A stretch of 64,000 nucleotides of DNA, from NCBI RefSeq assembly GCF_002954715.1, contig NZ_MSCP01000002.1, positions 541,893 to 605,892 of the forward strand. Direction: 5' to 3'. Shown in pieces: positions 1 to 12,773 of the stretch (position 1 is the first letter of the stretch; the number at the start of each line of letters is the position of its first letter). Position numbers and translations under genes: made by a program. The stretch comes from Aliivibrio sifiae. GTDB taxonomy: Bacteria; Pseudomonadota; Gammaproteobacteria; Enterobacterales; Vibrionaceae. Below the pieces are notes generated by a model. It worked only from the letters and a program-made list of their open reading frames with translations. It did not search any database and had not been told where the DNA came from.

Positions 1-687
<687 letters not shown>

Positions 688-840
688 TCATCCTCCAGCC
701 ATAACGTTTTTTACTCTGTTATTTCTCATAGTACTGAAAAAATTAAAAATTTGATACTCAAAGTTAGTTTTTAGTAAAACTTTTATTTTCCATTTTTATG
801 ATAATAATCCTCGCTTTAAAGCTTGCCTTTATGCGGTGTT

Positions 841-1626
841 TTATTGTGATCTTTGGTATAAAACGCCAATAGGTGCGACTGATTGATTAAATAATCGCTT
901 TCTTTGTGCAAGAAAAAGTTCAGCTGTAGCGATTGAGTCGACTAAAGCATGATGAGCAGGATAGTCAGGTAACTGATATTGACGTCTGAGGGAGAATAAA
1001 CGGAAATCTTTCTGGTGGAGATTAGTCGACAATGTATTTTGTTCTATTCTAAGAGTATCGAGCCAAATAAGGGGGGGATTAGGAAGTCGTTGTGAAAGAA
1101 AGAACTGTTCTAAAAAACGTTTTTCTATGGTTGCGCCATGAACAATTAATACATTGCTTGGTAAGTTTGCAAAGAATAATGTTATTGCTTTTTTAATACT
1201 AATGCCCATTTTTTGTTGCTCAGGCAGAATATGGTGCAAGGAGCGTGCGGTATGATCTTGCTCTGTGTCATTGTCAATGGTTAATGCTGGTTCACTGATA
1301 ATGAAATGTTGAGCAGTATTTAGCTTGATTACACCATTAATGATATGAACCCAACCGATGCTAACAATATGATCGTTATCTGGGTTAAGGCCTGAAGTTT
1401 CAAAGTCCAATACGGTAAAAAGCATGTTATTGCTGTCTTCTTTTGGATTTGGATAAGGGGCTTCAATAACACGCTCTAAATAATGAGGTAATGATGAGTT
1501 TTGCTCTATAAATTTTTTCCTTTGAGCTTCTAATCGGTTTAGGGGATGGCGATTAGAGAACAGCTCTACCATATGGTTGATTATATTTTTATGCATTAGT
1601 GGCTTATTTGGCATTTTATACACCAA
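841..1626 (-). CDS. DEDDh 3'-5' exonuclease, DnaQ/epsilon-like (copy 1)
   Basis: This 261-residue protein has the DnaQ-fold exonuclease motifs. Motif I is LDFETSGL (D74, E76) and motif III is HHALVDSIATAELF. In motif II the usual Asp of HNxxFD is a Glu (HGATIEKRFL). It probably removes nucleotides from 3' ends of DNA or RNA in the cytoplasm. The gene overlaps the 3' end of the upstream CBS-domain gene by 11 bp, which suggests translational coupling; a start at the next ATG (1614) is also possible. A paralogue lies at 12057-12773 in the same gene order. The role of this exonuclease/CBS pair is not established. Confidence 0.8.
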   Translation of the reverse strand: MVYKMPNKPLMHKNIINHMVELFSNRHPLNRLEAQRKKFIEQNSSLPHYLERVIEAPYPNPKEDSNNMLFTVLDFETSGLNPDNDHIVSIGWVHIINGVIKLNTAQHFIISEPALTIDNDTEQDHTARSLHHILPEQQKMGISIKKAITLFFANLPSNVLIVHGATIEKRFLEQFFLSQRLPNPPLIWLDTLRIEQNTLSTNLHQKDFRLFSLRRQYQLPDYPAHHALVDSIATAELFLAQRKRLFNQSVAPIGVLYQRSQ

Positions 1627-3472
1627 ACTTCATTTTCATTAGTTCCTGAAAACTGGAAATAATACGGAATGCATCTTTTATATGCTGTCGCTCAAAGCTG
1701 CCAAATAAATCAGGTTGTAATTGATTATCAGTGGGCTGATTATTCTGTATTGCTTGCAATTGGTGTTGGAATCTCAAGCGGTTTACGTAGTTATAGGTCT
1801 CACTTAGATCTTGATAGGTCGCGTCATTTAACACTTCAATCTGATGTAAAAACTCCATTCGCTCGCTGGTATTTAGTGCCTTACCTTCATGTATTAATGA
1901 ATAAATGCGAATGAAGTCAACGGTACAAGAAATAGCGGATTTTTTGATGTTCAATACCTTATTATTATTGCCATCTTTCTCTAATACTAAATGTTTGAAT
2001 ATCCCTAGTGGTGGTCGCGTTCTAAGTGCGTTACGAAGAAGTGCTACCGTTAATTGCATATTATTAGTTACAAGCTCACAGCGGCACGCATCTACGCTTT
2101 GGAATAATGATTCATCGCCATAAATAGGGCGAATTTCTAAAAATACATTCAAATTTAGTAATAAGTCATATTCAGGGTTGGTGCTCCATTTTCGATAATA
2201 TTCTTGCCAAATTTGCGATTTTTGACACCATTTAGAAGTGGCAGCCATAAAACGACCTTTGCATAATGTGTATCCTAACTCTGAAAGGGCTTTACACACG
2301 TACATTGCAAAATGATTAAAATAAAGTCTATCGGATTCAGTTGCGTTATCTGCAAGTATAATTGCGTTATCTTGATCTGAGGCTAAATGCACTTCGTTAC
2401 GAGCATGGGAACCCGCAACTATCCAAGTGAATTTACAAGGTGGTTGACCAAATTGTTCGATTGCTAATTCGATTAATCGATAAGTAAACGCATCATAAAT
2501 CATACTGAGAACTTGGCCCATAATGGTTGGTGAGGAATTACTCTCCATAAGCCCCTGAAAAACCGCATTACGTTGTTTAGATAAATCGATTAACGTTGGA
2601 ATTGAATCCGAATGACGAATCTTATCGAGTAAGAAAATAGATTGAACGCTGTCATTTTGAATTAAGTGCTGAGGCGTAATAAACCCTGAGACTTGTTTTT
2701 GATGATTTAAGACCGGTATATTTTGAATATTATGCTTCATCATTAAATGAACTGAGCTGATGACTAATTCATCCTCATAAACCGTATGGATATCTTGCGT
2801 CATAATGGAACTGATGGGGTCATGCACATTTCTGGCTTGAGCAACAACACGCTTAGTCATGTCTTTATCAGTAATCATTCCAATTAATGTTTTGTTTTCA
2901 TCAACAACGAATGCGCATGAAACCCCAATAACATTACGCATTTGATGAGCAACTTCTTGAATCGTATCATTTGGAGCAACTATCGCTATTTGTGGATCTG
3001 CTATTTCGCTATTAGGGCGAAGATAATGTTGATGCGTATGTTGGTCACTGTCTTGCTTAGCATCTTGTGCTCGTAAACGAGTATTTAAACTTAAAGCAAG
3101 AGATGAGGCAACCTGAGGGTAAGCATCAACAGAGGCCATCAGTGATGCGTAATCAAAACGATAAAGAAGTGTGTTCTCTAAAGCAAAAATAGAGTAGCCA
3201 AATTCTGAGTCATTTTGTTGTAGGTTAAAACCAAAAATATCTTCTTCCCCTAATTTGGCTCGTAGTGTTCCATTAAGGTTATTCTGCTGCACAACGCCAG
3301 TTCGAATAATATAAAGATAAGTAGAATTATCATGTTCGATGGTTTCTTCAGGACCAAGTAATAAAATATCTACGGTCTGAGCTATGTCATTGAGCGCAGT
3401 GGAGGGCAATAAGTTAAAAGGGTAAATTGTCTGTAAGAAGGAAACAATATTAGGGAGGAGTTCATTATTCAT
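1616..3472 (-). CDS. cNMP-binding/CBS/DUF294 nucleotidyltransferase-like signalling protein (copy 1)
   Basis: This 618-residue soluble protein has, in order, a cyclic-nucleotide-binding-like beta-roll (about 25-125), two CBS domains (about 160-275) and a GlnD-like nucleotidyltransferase domain. The transferase motif is AGSHARNEVHLASDQDNA at 353-370, followed by a DUF294 C-terminal region. Such proteins are thought to sense nucleotides or modify partners, but no target is known. It is the first gene of a two-gene unit with the downstream exonuclease and lies 119 bp behind the galR-like gene on the same strand. A second copy of the whole arrangement is at 12770-14620. The domain calls are solid and the function is unknown. 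Confidence 0.85.
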   Translation of the reverse strand: MNNELLPNIVSFLQTIYPFNLLPSTALNDIAQTVDILLLGPEETIEHDNSTYLYIIRTGVVQQNNLNGTLRAKLGEEDIFGFNLQQNDSEFGYSIFALENTLLYRFDYASLMASVDAYPQVASSLALSLNTRLRAQDAKQDSDQHTHQHYLRPNSEIADPQIAIVAPNDTIQEVAHQMRNVIGVSCAFVVDENKTLIGMITDKDMTKRVVAQARNVHDPISSIMTQDIHTVYEDELVISSVHLMMKHNIQNIPVLNHQKQVSGFITPQHLIQNDSVQSIFLLDKIRHSDSIPTLIDLSKQRNAVFQGLMESNSSPTIMGQVLSMIYDAFTYRLIELAIEQFGQPPCKFTWIVAGSHARNEVHLASDQDNAIILADNATESDRLYFNHFAMYVCKALSELGYTLCKGRFMAATSKWCQKSQIWQEYYRKWSTNPEYDLLLNLNVFLEIRPIYGDESLFQSVDACRCELVTNNMQLTVALLRNALRTRPPLGIFKHLVLEKDGNNNKVLNIKKSAISCTVDFIRIYSLIHEGKALNTSERMEFLHQIEVLNDATYQDLSETYNYVNRLRFQHQLQAIQNNQPTDNQLQPDLFGSFERQHIKDAFRIISSFQELMKMKFGV

Positions 3473-3591
3473 ATCGATTGTGCCTTCTTATGTGTTTTTA
3501 TATTGAACGTTAGCCACTTAATATACTTAAATATTGTAGTTATTCATTTTGCAGTTACTGTTATGCATTAATTTGTTGATATGAAATTATT

Positions 3592-4605
3592 TTATGTCGA
3601 TGAAATACAACCAACAGAAGAGCGACGAACTAAAATTGGAATAAATAATTTATGTTCTTTTTGTTCTTCTTCAGCATCGCGACTGGCTAACTTGAGAGAT
3701 AAGTTTACCGCTTGGTTTGCCATGATTTGGATAGGGTAACGGATAGTCGTTAATCGCGGATAAATATAACGAGCAATATGGCCATCATCAAAACCAATAA
3801 CAGACATGTCTTCAGGGATCCTAATGCCGTTCTCTTGCAACAATGCCATGCATCCTGCGGCCATATAATCGTTATAAGTAGCGATAGCCGTGATTGGCGT
3901 ATTCTTAGCAATTAAGTTTATAACTGCTTGCTCTCCGCCTTCTTCATCGGGTTCGCCATACTCAATGTATTCTTCTTTTACGTTAATTCCATTATCTTCT
4001 AATGCTTGCAAGTATCCGGTTTTGCGGTCATGGGCATCATCAATGTCATGACTTGAGCAGATATAACCGATGTGCTGATGCCCTTGGCGGATCAAGTGCT
4101 CCGTTGCAAGGTAAGATCCTTTGTAATTATCAAGCGCAATACAGCGAGACGCAATTTCAGGAATAAAACGATTAATAAGAACCATTCCTGGAACTTCATC
4201 CGCTAATTTAATCAAAACTTCATTACTTAACCCTTTACTGTGCACCACTAATGACTCACAACGGCTATTAATTAGCAAATCAATGGCGTTTTTTTCTTTG
4301 GTTGCGTCATGATATCCATTACCAATAAGAACTTGTTTTCCTTGTTCATTAGCAACGGTATCAATAGCTTTTACCATAGAGCCAAAGAAAGGGGCAGAAA
4401 CGTCATTCACGAGAACGCCAATGGTGTTTGAGGTTTTACTGACAAGTGCACGAGCATTTGAATTTGGGCGATACCCAAGCGTTTCCATGGCTTTTTTGAC
4501 AGCAACAATCGCTTTCTCACTGGTGTGTGGGGCATTGTTCATTACTCGGGATGTCGTCGCAATCGATACGCCTGCTTCTTTTGCTACGTCTTTAATGGTG
4601 GCCAT
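3592..4605 (-). CDS. galR: GalR/GalS-type LacI-family repressor (paralogue 1)
   Basis: This 337-residue regulator has an N-terminal LacI helix-turn-helix (IKDVAKEAGVSIATTSRVMN) and a periplasmic-binding-like sugar domain. Stretches such as LLINSRCESLVVHSKGLS and NARALVSKTSNTIGVLV match the GalR/GalS branch. It should bind the TGTAAACGTTTACA-type palindromes seen at lacZ, alpha-galactosidase 1, melB and galE, and be released by galactose or a galactoside. It sits just downstream of lacZ on the same strand, with a terminator between them. A close paralogue lies at 27435-28436, mirroring the GalR/GalS pair of enterics. Which of the two is the true GalR cannot be settled from sequence alone. Confidence 0.85.
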   Translation of the reverse strand: MATIKDVAKEAGVSIATTSRVMNNAPHTSEKAIVAVKKAMETLGYRPNSNARALVSKTSNTIGVLVNDVSAPFFGSMVKAIDTVANEQGKQVLIGNGYHDATKEKNAIDLLINSRCESLVVHSKGLSNEVLIKLADEVPGMVLINRFIPEIASRCIALDNYKGSYLATEHLIRQGHQHIGYICSSHDIDDAHDRKTGYLQALEDNGINVKEEYIEYGEPDEEGGEQAVINLIAKNTPITAIATYNDYMAAGCMALLQENGIRIPEDMSVIGFDDGHIARYIYPRLTTIRYPIQIMANQAVNLSLKLASRDAEEEQKEHKLFIPILVRRSSVGCISST

Positions 4606-4730
4606 AGAAATCTCTTATTCTTATTTGTGCAGTAGGGAGTATTGGTTTGTTATGAAGTAACTTGTTTAATATAAAGGATTTTATCTTTAAAGAAAGCAAT
4701 GTAATTAACATAGCGATAAGAAAAACAAAA

Positions 4731-4760
4731 AAATCCTCAGAACGGCGATTCTGAGGATTT
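4731..4760 (-). terminator. Rho-independent terminator of lacZ
   Basis: A perfect 12-bp stem (AAATCCTCAGAA / TTCTGAGGATTT) with a 6-base loop lies 18 bp past the lacZ stop. On the minus strand it is followed by a run of T, as expected for an intrinsic terminator. Confidence 0.85.
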
Positions 4761-4777
4761 GATTTGAGTTAGTGAGC

Positions 4778-8005
<3,228 letters not shown>

Positions 8006-8035
8006 TTACGTTATCTTCCTTTTTATCCTATTAAT

Positions 8036-8051
8036 CGTGATCTTTCTCACG
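8036..8051. promoter_or_regulatory. CRP-like site in the lacZ/alpha-galactosidase divergent region
   Basis: CGTGATCTTTCTCACG contains GTGA-N6-TCAC, the core of the CRP consensus. It sits between the two GalR-like operators, so it could serve either direction. Glucose repression of both galactosidases is the natural inference. Confidence 0.6.
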
Positions 8052-8117
8052 TTATATTTATTGATTTACCTATTTTTAATCAGTATTTATGAGGTTTATA
8101 TAAGGATTTTAAATTAT

Positions 8118-8131
8118 TGTAAACGTTTCCA
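8118..8131. promoter_or_regulatory. GalR-like operator in front of alpha-galactosidase 1
   Basis: TGTAAACGTTTCCA is a near-perfect palindrome 78 bp upstream of the GH36 start. With the site at 7976 it forms a two-operator region about 140 bp apart, a spacing compatible with DNA looping. Confidence 0.75.
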
Positions 8132-8209
8132 TAATTTGCGGTAATTCACAGAAATATTCATTTTTTTCTTTATTATAGAGGGCAATTAAAACTGCTTACG
8201 GTTCATCTC

Positions 8210-10324
8210 ATGACGCAAAAAGAAATCATTGTATTAACGGGTACAAATAGCCAGGTGATTATTGACGCTGGCGAATGTGCAGAGATCTTGCACTGGGGTA
8301 AGCCAGTAAGTGGGGATATTGCCTCTTTCTGTTCTTCTCTTTTGCGTCCAGTTCCTTATGGGCGTTTGGATAATGATGTTGCAATGACGCTCGCGCCAGA
8401 GTTAGGCCGAGGTGTATTTAGCAGTCCGTGTCTTGAAGGACATCGTAATGGTGCTGATTGGGCGCCTGTATTTACAATGACAGAGATTAAATCGAATTCA
8501 CATAGCGTGACTCTGACGAGTGAAGATGCGCTTGCTGGATTGCGAATGATAACGGAGTTGAGTTTAGATAAACAAGATGTGATGAAAACTCGTCATTCTC
8601 TTATCAATATAAAATCAACACCTTACCAAATTAATCGATTAGCAAATACCTTACCGTTACCTGCTCGAGCTGCTGAGTTAATGACGTATTACGGTCGTTG
8701 GGTCCATGAATTTCAAACGGTTCGTCAGCCATTACAACAAGGTGGATACCAACAAGAAAACCGTCGTGGGCGTACGTCTCATGAGCATTACCCGGCATTA
8801 GTTGCAGGCACTCGTCACTTTGATGAAATGCAAGGCGATGTGTATGGGTTCCATTTTGCATGGAGTGGTAATCACCGTTTGCGTGTTGATGTAAAAGCCG
8901 ATGGCCGTCGTTATATGCAGGCCGAAGTGATTTATCTTCCGGGTGAAATTACCTTGCAACAAGGTGAGGAATTAACAACACCATGGCTGTATGCAAGTTA
9001 CAGTGATCAAGGATTGAATAGCATGAGTCATCAATTTCACTCCCACGTCAGAGAATCAATTCTTGATAAGCAAATAATAAATACCGCACGCCCAATTCAC
9101 CTTAATACGTGGGAAGGGATCTATTTTGAGCATGATCCTGACTACATTATGGAAATGGCAACGCAATCGGCTCAAATGGGAGTAGAACGTTTTATTATTG
9201 ATGATGGTTGGTTCAAAGGCCGAAACGGTGATAAAGCTGCATTGGGTGACTGGTTTTTAGATGCACATAAATACCCAAATGGCTTAACACCAATTATTGA
9301 TCATGTACGCGAATTAGGAATGGAGTTTGGTCTTTGGTTTGAACCTGAAATGATCAATAAAGAGTCTGACTTATATCGTCAACATCCTGATTGGTTGTTG
9401 GCGGTTGAAGGTTATGAGCAGCCAACAGGACGTAACCAATACGTTATTGATCTACAAAATGATGACGCTTTTAACTATCTTTATGAACGATTAGATCATT
9501 TCTTAACACAATATGCGATTGATTATATTAAGTGGGACATGAACCGTGAGGTGGTGCAGCCAGCTCATAATGGTCAGGCGGCAGGGCATCAACAAGTGGT
9601 GCGTTACTATCAATTGGTCGATAAGATCCGTGCGGCACACCCAAAGGTTGATATTGAGTCGTGTGCAGCAGGTGGTGGACGTATTGATTTTGAAGTGTTG
9701 AAACGTACACATCGTTTTTGGCCATCGGATAATAATGATGCGCTAGAGCGACAAAGCATTCAACGAGGAATGAGTTACTTTTTCCCACCAGAAGTGATGG
9801 GCAGTCACATTGGTTCAAGCCATTGTCACAGTACGCGCCGTCGCCACAGCATTGAGTTTAGAGGATTAACCGCGATATTCGGGCACATGGGTATTGAGCT
9901 TGATCCAGTAAAAGAGTTACAAGAGGAAAAGCAAGGGTTTGAGCGTTACATCAAGTTGCATAAAGCCTTACGCCCATTACTGCATACCGGTCGAACTTGG
10001 CGAGTGCCATCGGATGATGAAGCACACCAAATTCATGTGGTAGTGGCGAATAATCAATCTGAAGCAGTCGTGATGTTGGCGCAATTGGCAATGCCAACCA
10101 ACTCGTTAAGCGGGCACTTATGTATTCCTGGTTTAGATCGTACTGCGATATATCGGGTGAGTATTTTAGATAAACCGTCTAATTATAACGAGATTGTAAA
10201 TTACCAGCCATTTTGGACAGAAGACAGTTGTGAGTTGTCTGGTGAGTGGTGTGAAGACGTAGGATTAACGATGCCGATTTTAGATGCAGAAAGTGCGATT
10301 TTAATAAAATTAGAAAAATTGTAA
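8210..10324 (+). CDS. Alpha-galactosidase, GH36 (copy 1)
   Basis: This 704-residue cytoplasmic enzyme has the large N-terminal beta-sandwich and the TIM barrel of GH36 alpha-galactosidases of the RafA/AgaA type. The nucleophile motif is YIKWDMNRE (D443), the acid/base lies in FWPSDNNDALERQ (D507), and FIIDDGWF is also present. It should release galactose from melibiose, raffinose and similar sugars. No signal peptide is seen. The start lacks a strong ribosome-binding site. The gene leads toward the MelB-type symporter 272 bp downstream, which has its own operator. A paralogue, clearly related over its length, is at 15950-18052. Confidence 0.93.
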   Translation: MTQKEIIVLTGTNSQVIIDAGECAEILHWGKPVSGDIASFCSSLLRPVPYGRLDNDVAMTLAPELGRGVFSSPCLEGHRNGADWAPVFTMTEIKSNSHSVTLTSEDALAGLRMITELSLDKQDVMKTRHSLINIKSTPYQINRLANTLPLPARAAELMTYYGRWVHEFQTVRQPLQQGGYQQENRRGRTSHEHYPALVAGTRHFDEMQGDVYGFHFAWSGNHRLRVDVKADGRRYMQAEVIYLPGEITLQQGEELTTPWLYASYSDQGLNSMSHQFHSHVRESILDKQIINTARPIHLNTWEGIYFEHDPDYIMEMATQSAQMGVERFIIDDGWFKGRNGDKAALGDWFLDAHKYPNGLTPIIDHVRELGMEFGLWFEPEMINKESDLYRQHPDWLLAVEGYEQPTGRNQYVIDLQNDDAFNYLYERLDHFLTQYAIDYIKWDMNREVVQPAHNGQAAGHQQVVRYYQLVDKIRAAHPKVDIESCAAGGGRIDFEVLKRTHRFWPSDNNDALERQSIQRGMSYFFPPEVMGSHIGSSHCHSTRRRHSIEFRGLTAIFGHMGIELDPVKELQEEKQGFERYIKLHKALRPLLHTGRTWRVPSDDEAHQIHVVVANNQSEAVVMLAQLAMPTNSLSGHLCIPGLDRTAIYRVSILDKPSNYNEIVNYQPFWTEDSCELSGEWCEDVGLTMPILDAESAILIKLEKL

Positions 10325-10464
10325 ACGCTAACAATAAAATCGTGTTAATACAGGTAAGCTCTTGTTTATATATAATATTTTATATGTGACTAAGGGTTTT
10401 TTTTTGTTTAAAAAAGAATGAGATGGAGTGGATCTGCGTTAAGATCTCATTTTTGCAATGTAAT

Positions 10465-10478
10465 TGGAAACGTTTCCA
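10465..10478. promoter_or_regulatory. GalR-like operator in front of melB
   Basis: TGGAAACGTTTCCA is a perfect 14-bp palindrome 119 bp upstream of the melB start, of the same type as the other GalR-like sites. It implies that melB has its own regulated promoter. Confidence 0.75.
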
Positions 10479-10596
10479 TAAAGTGGTTTTTGGTCACGGA
10501 ATAATAACTAAGGAGTGGGTAGCATAGCGTCATCAATTAAGTAGGAATGAGTCTCTAGTTAAAAAGAGAACTTCCACCATCGGAAAGGAATATAAG

Positions 10597-11973
10597 ATGT
10601 CTGAAAAAATTACTCTACAAACTAAACTTTCTTACGGTCTTGGTGCATTGGGTAAAGATTTTGCCTGTGCGCCAATTTATATATTTTTAATGTTTTATTT
10701 TACCGACGTGGCAGGCTTGTCTGCGGCGTTTGTGGGAACGATTTTTTTAGCCGCTCGTATTATCGATGCTATTACTGATCCGATGATGGGCGTTATTGTT
10801 GATAATACTCGTTCTAAATTTGGTAAATTTCGTCCTTGGATTGTGATTGGCACGCTCTTAAATGCAATCGTACTTGTCGGCCTTTTTAGTACTCACATGT
10901 TCGAAGGCACTACGTTATACATTTATGCTGCAGCGGCTTATATTCTTTGGGGTTTAACTTACACCATTATGGATATTCCTTACTGGTCAATGATCCCTGC
11001 GTTATCTAGTTCTCGTCAAGAGCGTGAAAAATTGGTGGTATGGCCTCGCTTATTTGCCAGTCTTGCATGGTTCATTACCGGTACTTATGGTCTACATATT
11101 GTGGGTGAATTAGGTAAAGGTAATCAAGGTGATGGCTTCTTCAATGTTGCGATGCTAATTGCTGTTTTATTTGTACTAAGTGCCTTCTTAATTGCTCGTA
11201 ATGTAAAAGAGCCAGTAACAGAAGCAAGCGTAAAAGCAGAGAAATTCAGTTTTAAAGATGTTCTGGTTATCATTGGTAAAAATGATCAATTAAAAGCGTT
11301 GATTGGTACGATACTATCATTTCAAATCGCTAACCTATTAGTGGGTGGCTTTGCTATTTACTACTTCACTTATGCGTTAGGTAACCCTGAGTTATTTCCA
11401 GTTTATATGATGGTTGCAGGTATTGCTGAAGTGGCTGGCGTCTTTTTGTTCCCGCGCTTAGCAACACTTTTTCCTCGTAAATATTTGTGGTTAATGGCGT
11501 GTGGTTTCCCTGTAGTTTCTTGTGTGCTTCTTATTATTATGGGTGTTGTTTCTCCTGGTAATGTTCTATTAATCGGTTGTGCAGGTGCAGCTATAAAGTT
11601 TGGTGTGGGTATTGCGAATGCATTGCAAACAGTAATGCTAGCGGATGTGGTTGATTACGGTGAATACAAAACAGGTCGTCGTAGTGAGAGTGTTATCTTC
11701 TCAGTTCAAACTATGCTTGTGAAATTTGCCGGTGCAGCAGGTGGCTTTATCGTAGGTATGGGGTTATCGATTGTAGGTTACATTCCAAATGTAGCGCAAT
11801 CAGCAGAAACTATTATGGGACTTCACTTTATGATGGCTGGTGTTCCAGCTGTTCTAATGACAGTGAGTGGCTTAGTGTATCAGCGTTATTACCGTTTACA
11901 TGATGGCTTTAACCCTGAATTGGTTACGGGTGATGTTGAGACATCAACCGTTCAAAAAGCCGTTGAAGTGTAA
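10597..11973 (+). CDS. melB: MelB-type galactoside:cation symporter (GPH family)
   Basis: This 458-residue, 12-helix inner-membrane protein matches E. coli MelB closely. Shared stretches include KLSYGLGALGKDFA, YILWGLTYTIMDIPYWS and LADVVDYGEYKTGRRSES. The acidic residues used for cation coupling in MelB are present in GKDFA, IIDAITDP and IMDIP. It should import melibiose-type galactosides with Na+ or H+. A good ribosome-binding site (GGAAAGGA) precedes the ATG. It follows alpha-galactosidase 1, giving a matched uptake and hydrolysis pair. Confidence 0.92.
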   Translation: MSEKITLQTKLSYGLGALGKDFACAPIYIFLMFYFTDVAGLSAAFVGTIFLAARIIDAITDPMMGVIVDNTRSKFGKFRPWIVIGTLLNAIVLVGLFSTHMFEGTTLYIYAAAAYILWGLTYTIMDIPYWSMIPALSSSRQEREKLVVWPRLFASLAWFITGTYGLHIVGELGKGNQGDGFFNVAMLIAVLFVLSAFLIARNVKEPVTEASVKAEKFSFKDVLVIIGKNDQLKALIGTILSFQIANLLVGGFAIYYFTYALGNPELFPVYMMVAGIAEVAGVFLFPRLATLFPRKYLWLMACGFPVVSCVLLIIMGVVSPGNVLLIGCAGAAIKFGVGIANALQTVMLADVVDYGEYKTGRRSESVIFSVQTMLVKFAGAAGGFIVGMGLSIVGYIPNVAQSAETIMGLHFMMAGVPAVLMTVSGLVYQRYYRLHDGFNPELVTGDVETSTVQKAVEV

Positions 11974-12006
11974 ATACTGAATTTAATTTAAACGCAAATC
12001 ATAGGT

Positions 12007-12040
12007 AAAGTCGCTCACTGTTAAAGGAGCGACTTTTTTA
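12007..12040. terminator. Terminator between melB and the convergent exonuclease gene
   Basis: A 10-bp stem (AAAGTCGCTC / GAGCGACTTT) is followed by T residues on the plus strand. It lies between two convergent genes and may act in both directions. Confidence 0.85.
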
Positions 12041-12056
12041 TTATTAAATTACGGTA

Positions 12057-12773
12057 TTAAATAGAGTATTTGTAAATATTTTCAATGGTTTGATTTTCTT
12101 TTTTTAAAATCTTCTGAGTTTGGGCTAAGAACAATTCTGCCGTAGCAAGGGAGTCTATTAGGGCATTATGTGCTGCGTATCGTGGTAGTTTGTAGCGCTC
12201 TCTTACTAGATGCAACTGTTGACTTTTTTGCTCCATCATCCCGAGCTTTCTTGCTATGTTCGTTTCAATTGATAATGTATCAATCCATGCCAGTGGGAGA
12301 GGAGGCAGGGAAAACATTGAATCCATATAATGATTTAAAAAAGATTGTTCAATTGATTTTCCATGAACAATGAGTGTTCGGTTTTTTGCCGCAACCAATA
12401 AACGACACAATACCTCTTGTAATGCTTCCCCTTCCGATAACATCGCTGGCACAATATGATTAATAACCGCTGTTTCTTTTTTTACTTCTAATGAATTATT
12501 AATATAGAAATGTTGAGCTGATTGGATATCAATATTTCCTTGGTTTATTTCGATCCAGCCGATACTGAGAATTTGGTCTTCTTTTGCGTTTCTGCCTGTT
12601 GTTTCTAAATCAAACACAAGAAAAGACAGTTCTTTAATTGCAGAGTCTCCTTGCGGTAAAGGAAAATGCAATACCTCGGCTATTTCTGTCGGAATGGTTT
12701 CTTTTGCTAAATAAGTGTGTTTTTGCTTAATCAATTGTTGCCACAAAGATCGTCGTTGAAATAAAGAGATCAT
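12057..12773 (-). CDS. DEDDh 3'-5' exonuclease, DnaQ/epsilon-like (copy 2)
   Basis: This 238-residue paralogue of the protein at 841-1626 has motif I FDLETTG (D55, E57) and motif III HNALIDSLATAELF. As in copy 1, motif II has Glu where Asp is usual (HGKSIEQSFL). It overlaps the upstream CBS-domain gene by 4 bp (ATGA type), so the two are translationally coupled. It ends the LacI-CBS-exonuclease operon on the minus strand. Confidence 0.8.
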   Translation of the reverse strand: MISLFQRRSLWQQLIKQKHTYLAKETIPTEIAEVLHFPLPQGDSAIKELSFLVFDLETTGRNAKEDQILSIGWIEINQGNIDIQSAQHFYINNSLEVKKETAVINHIVPAMLSEGEALQEVLCRLLVAAKNRTLIVHGKSIEQSFLNHYMDSMFSLPPLPLAWIDTLSIETNIARKLGMMEQKSQQLHLVRERYKLPRYAAHNALIDSLATAELFLAQTQKILKKENQTIENIYKYSI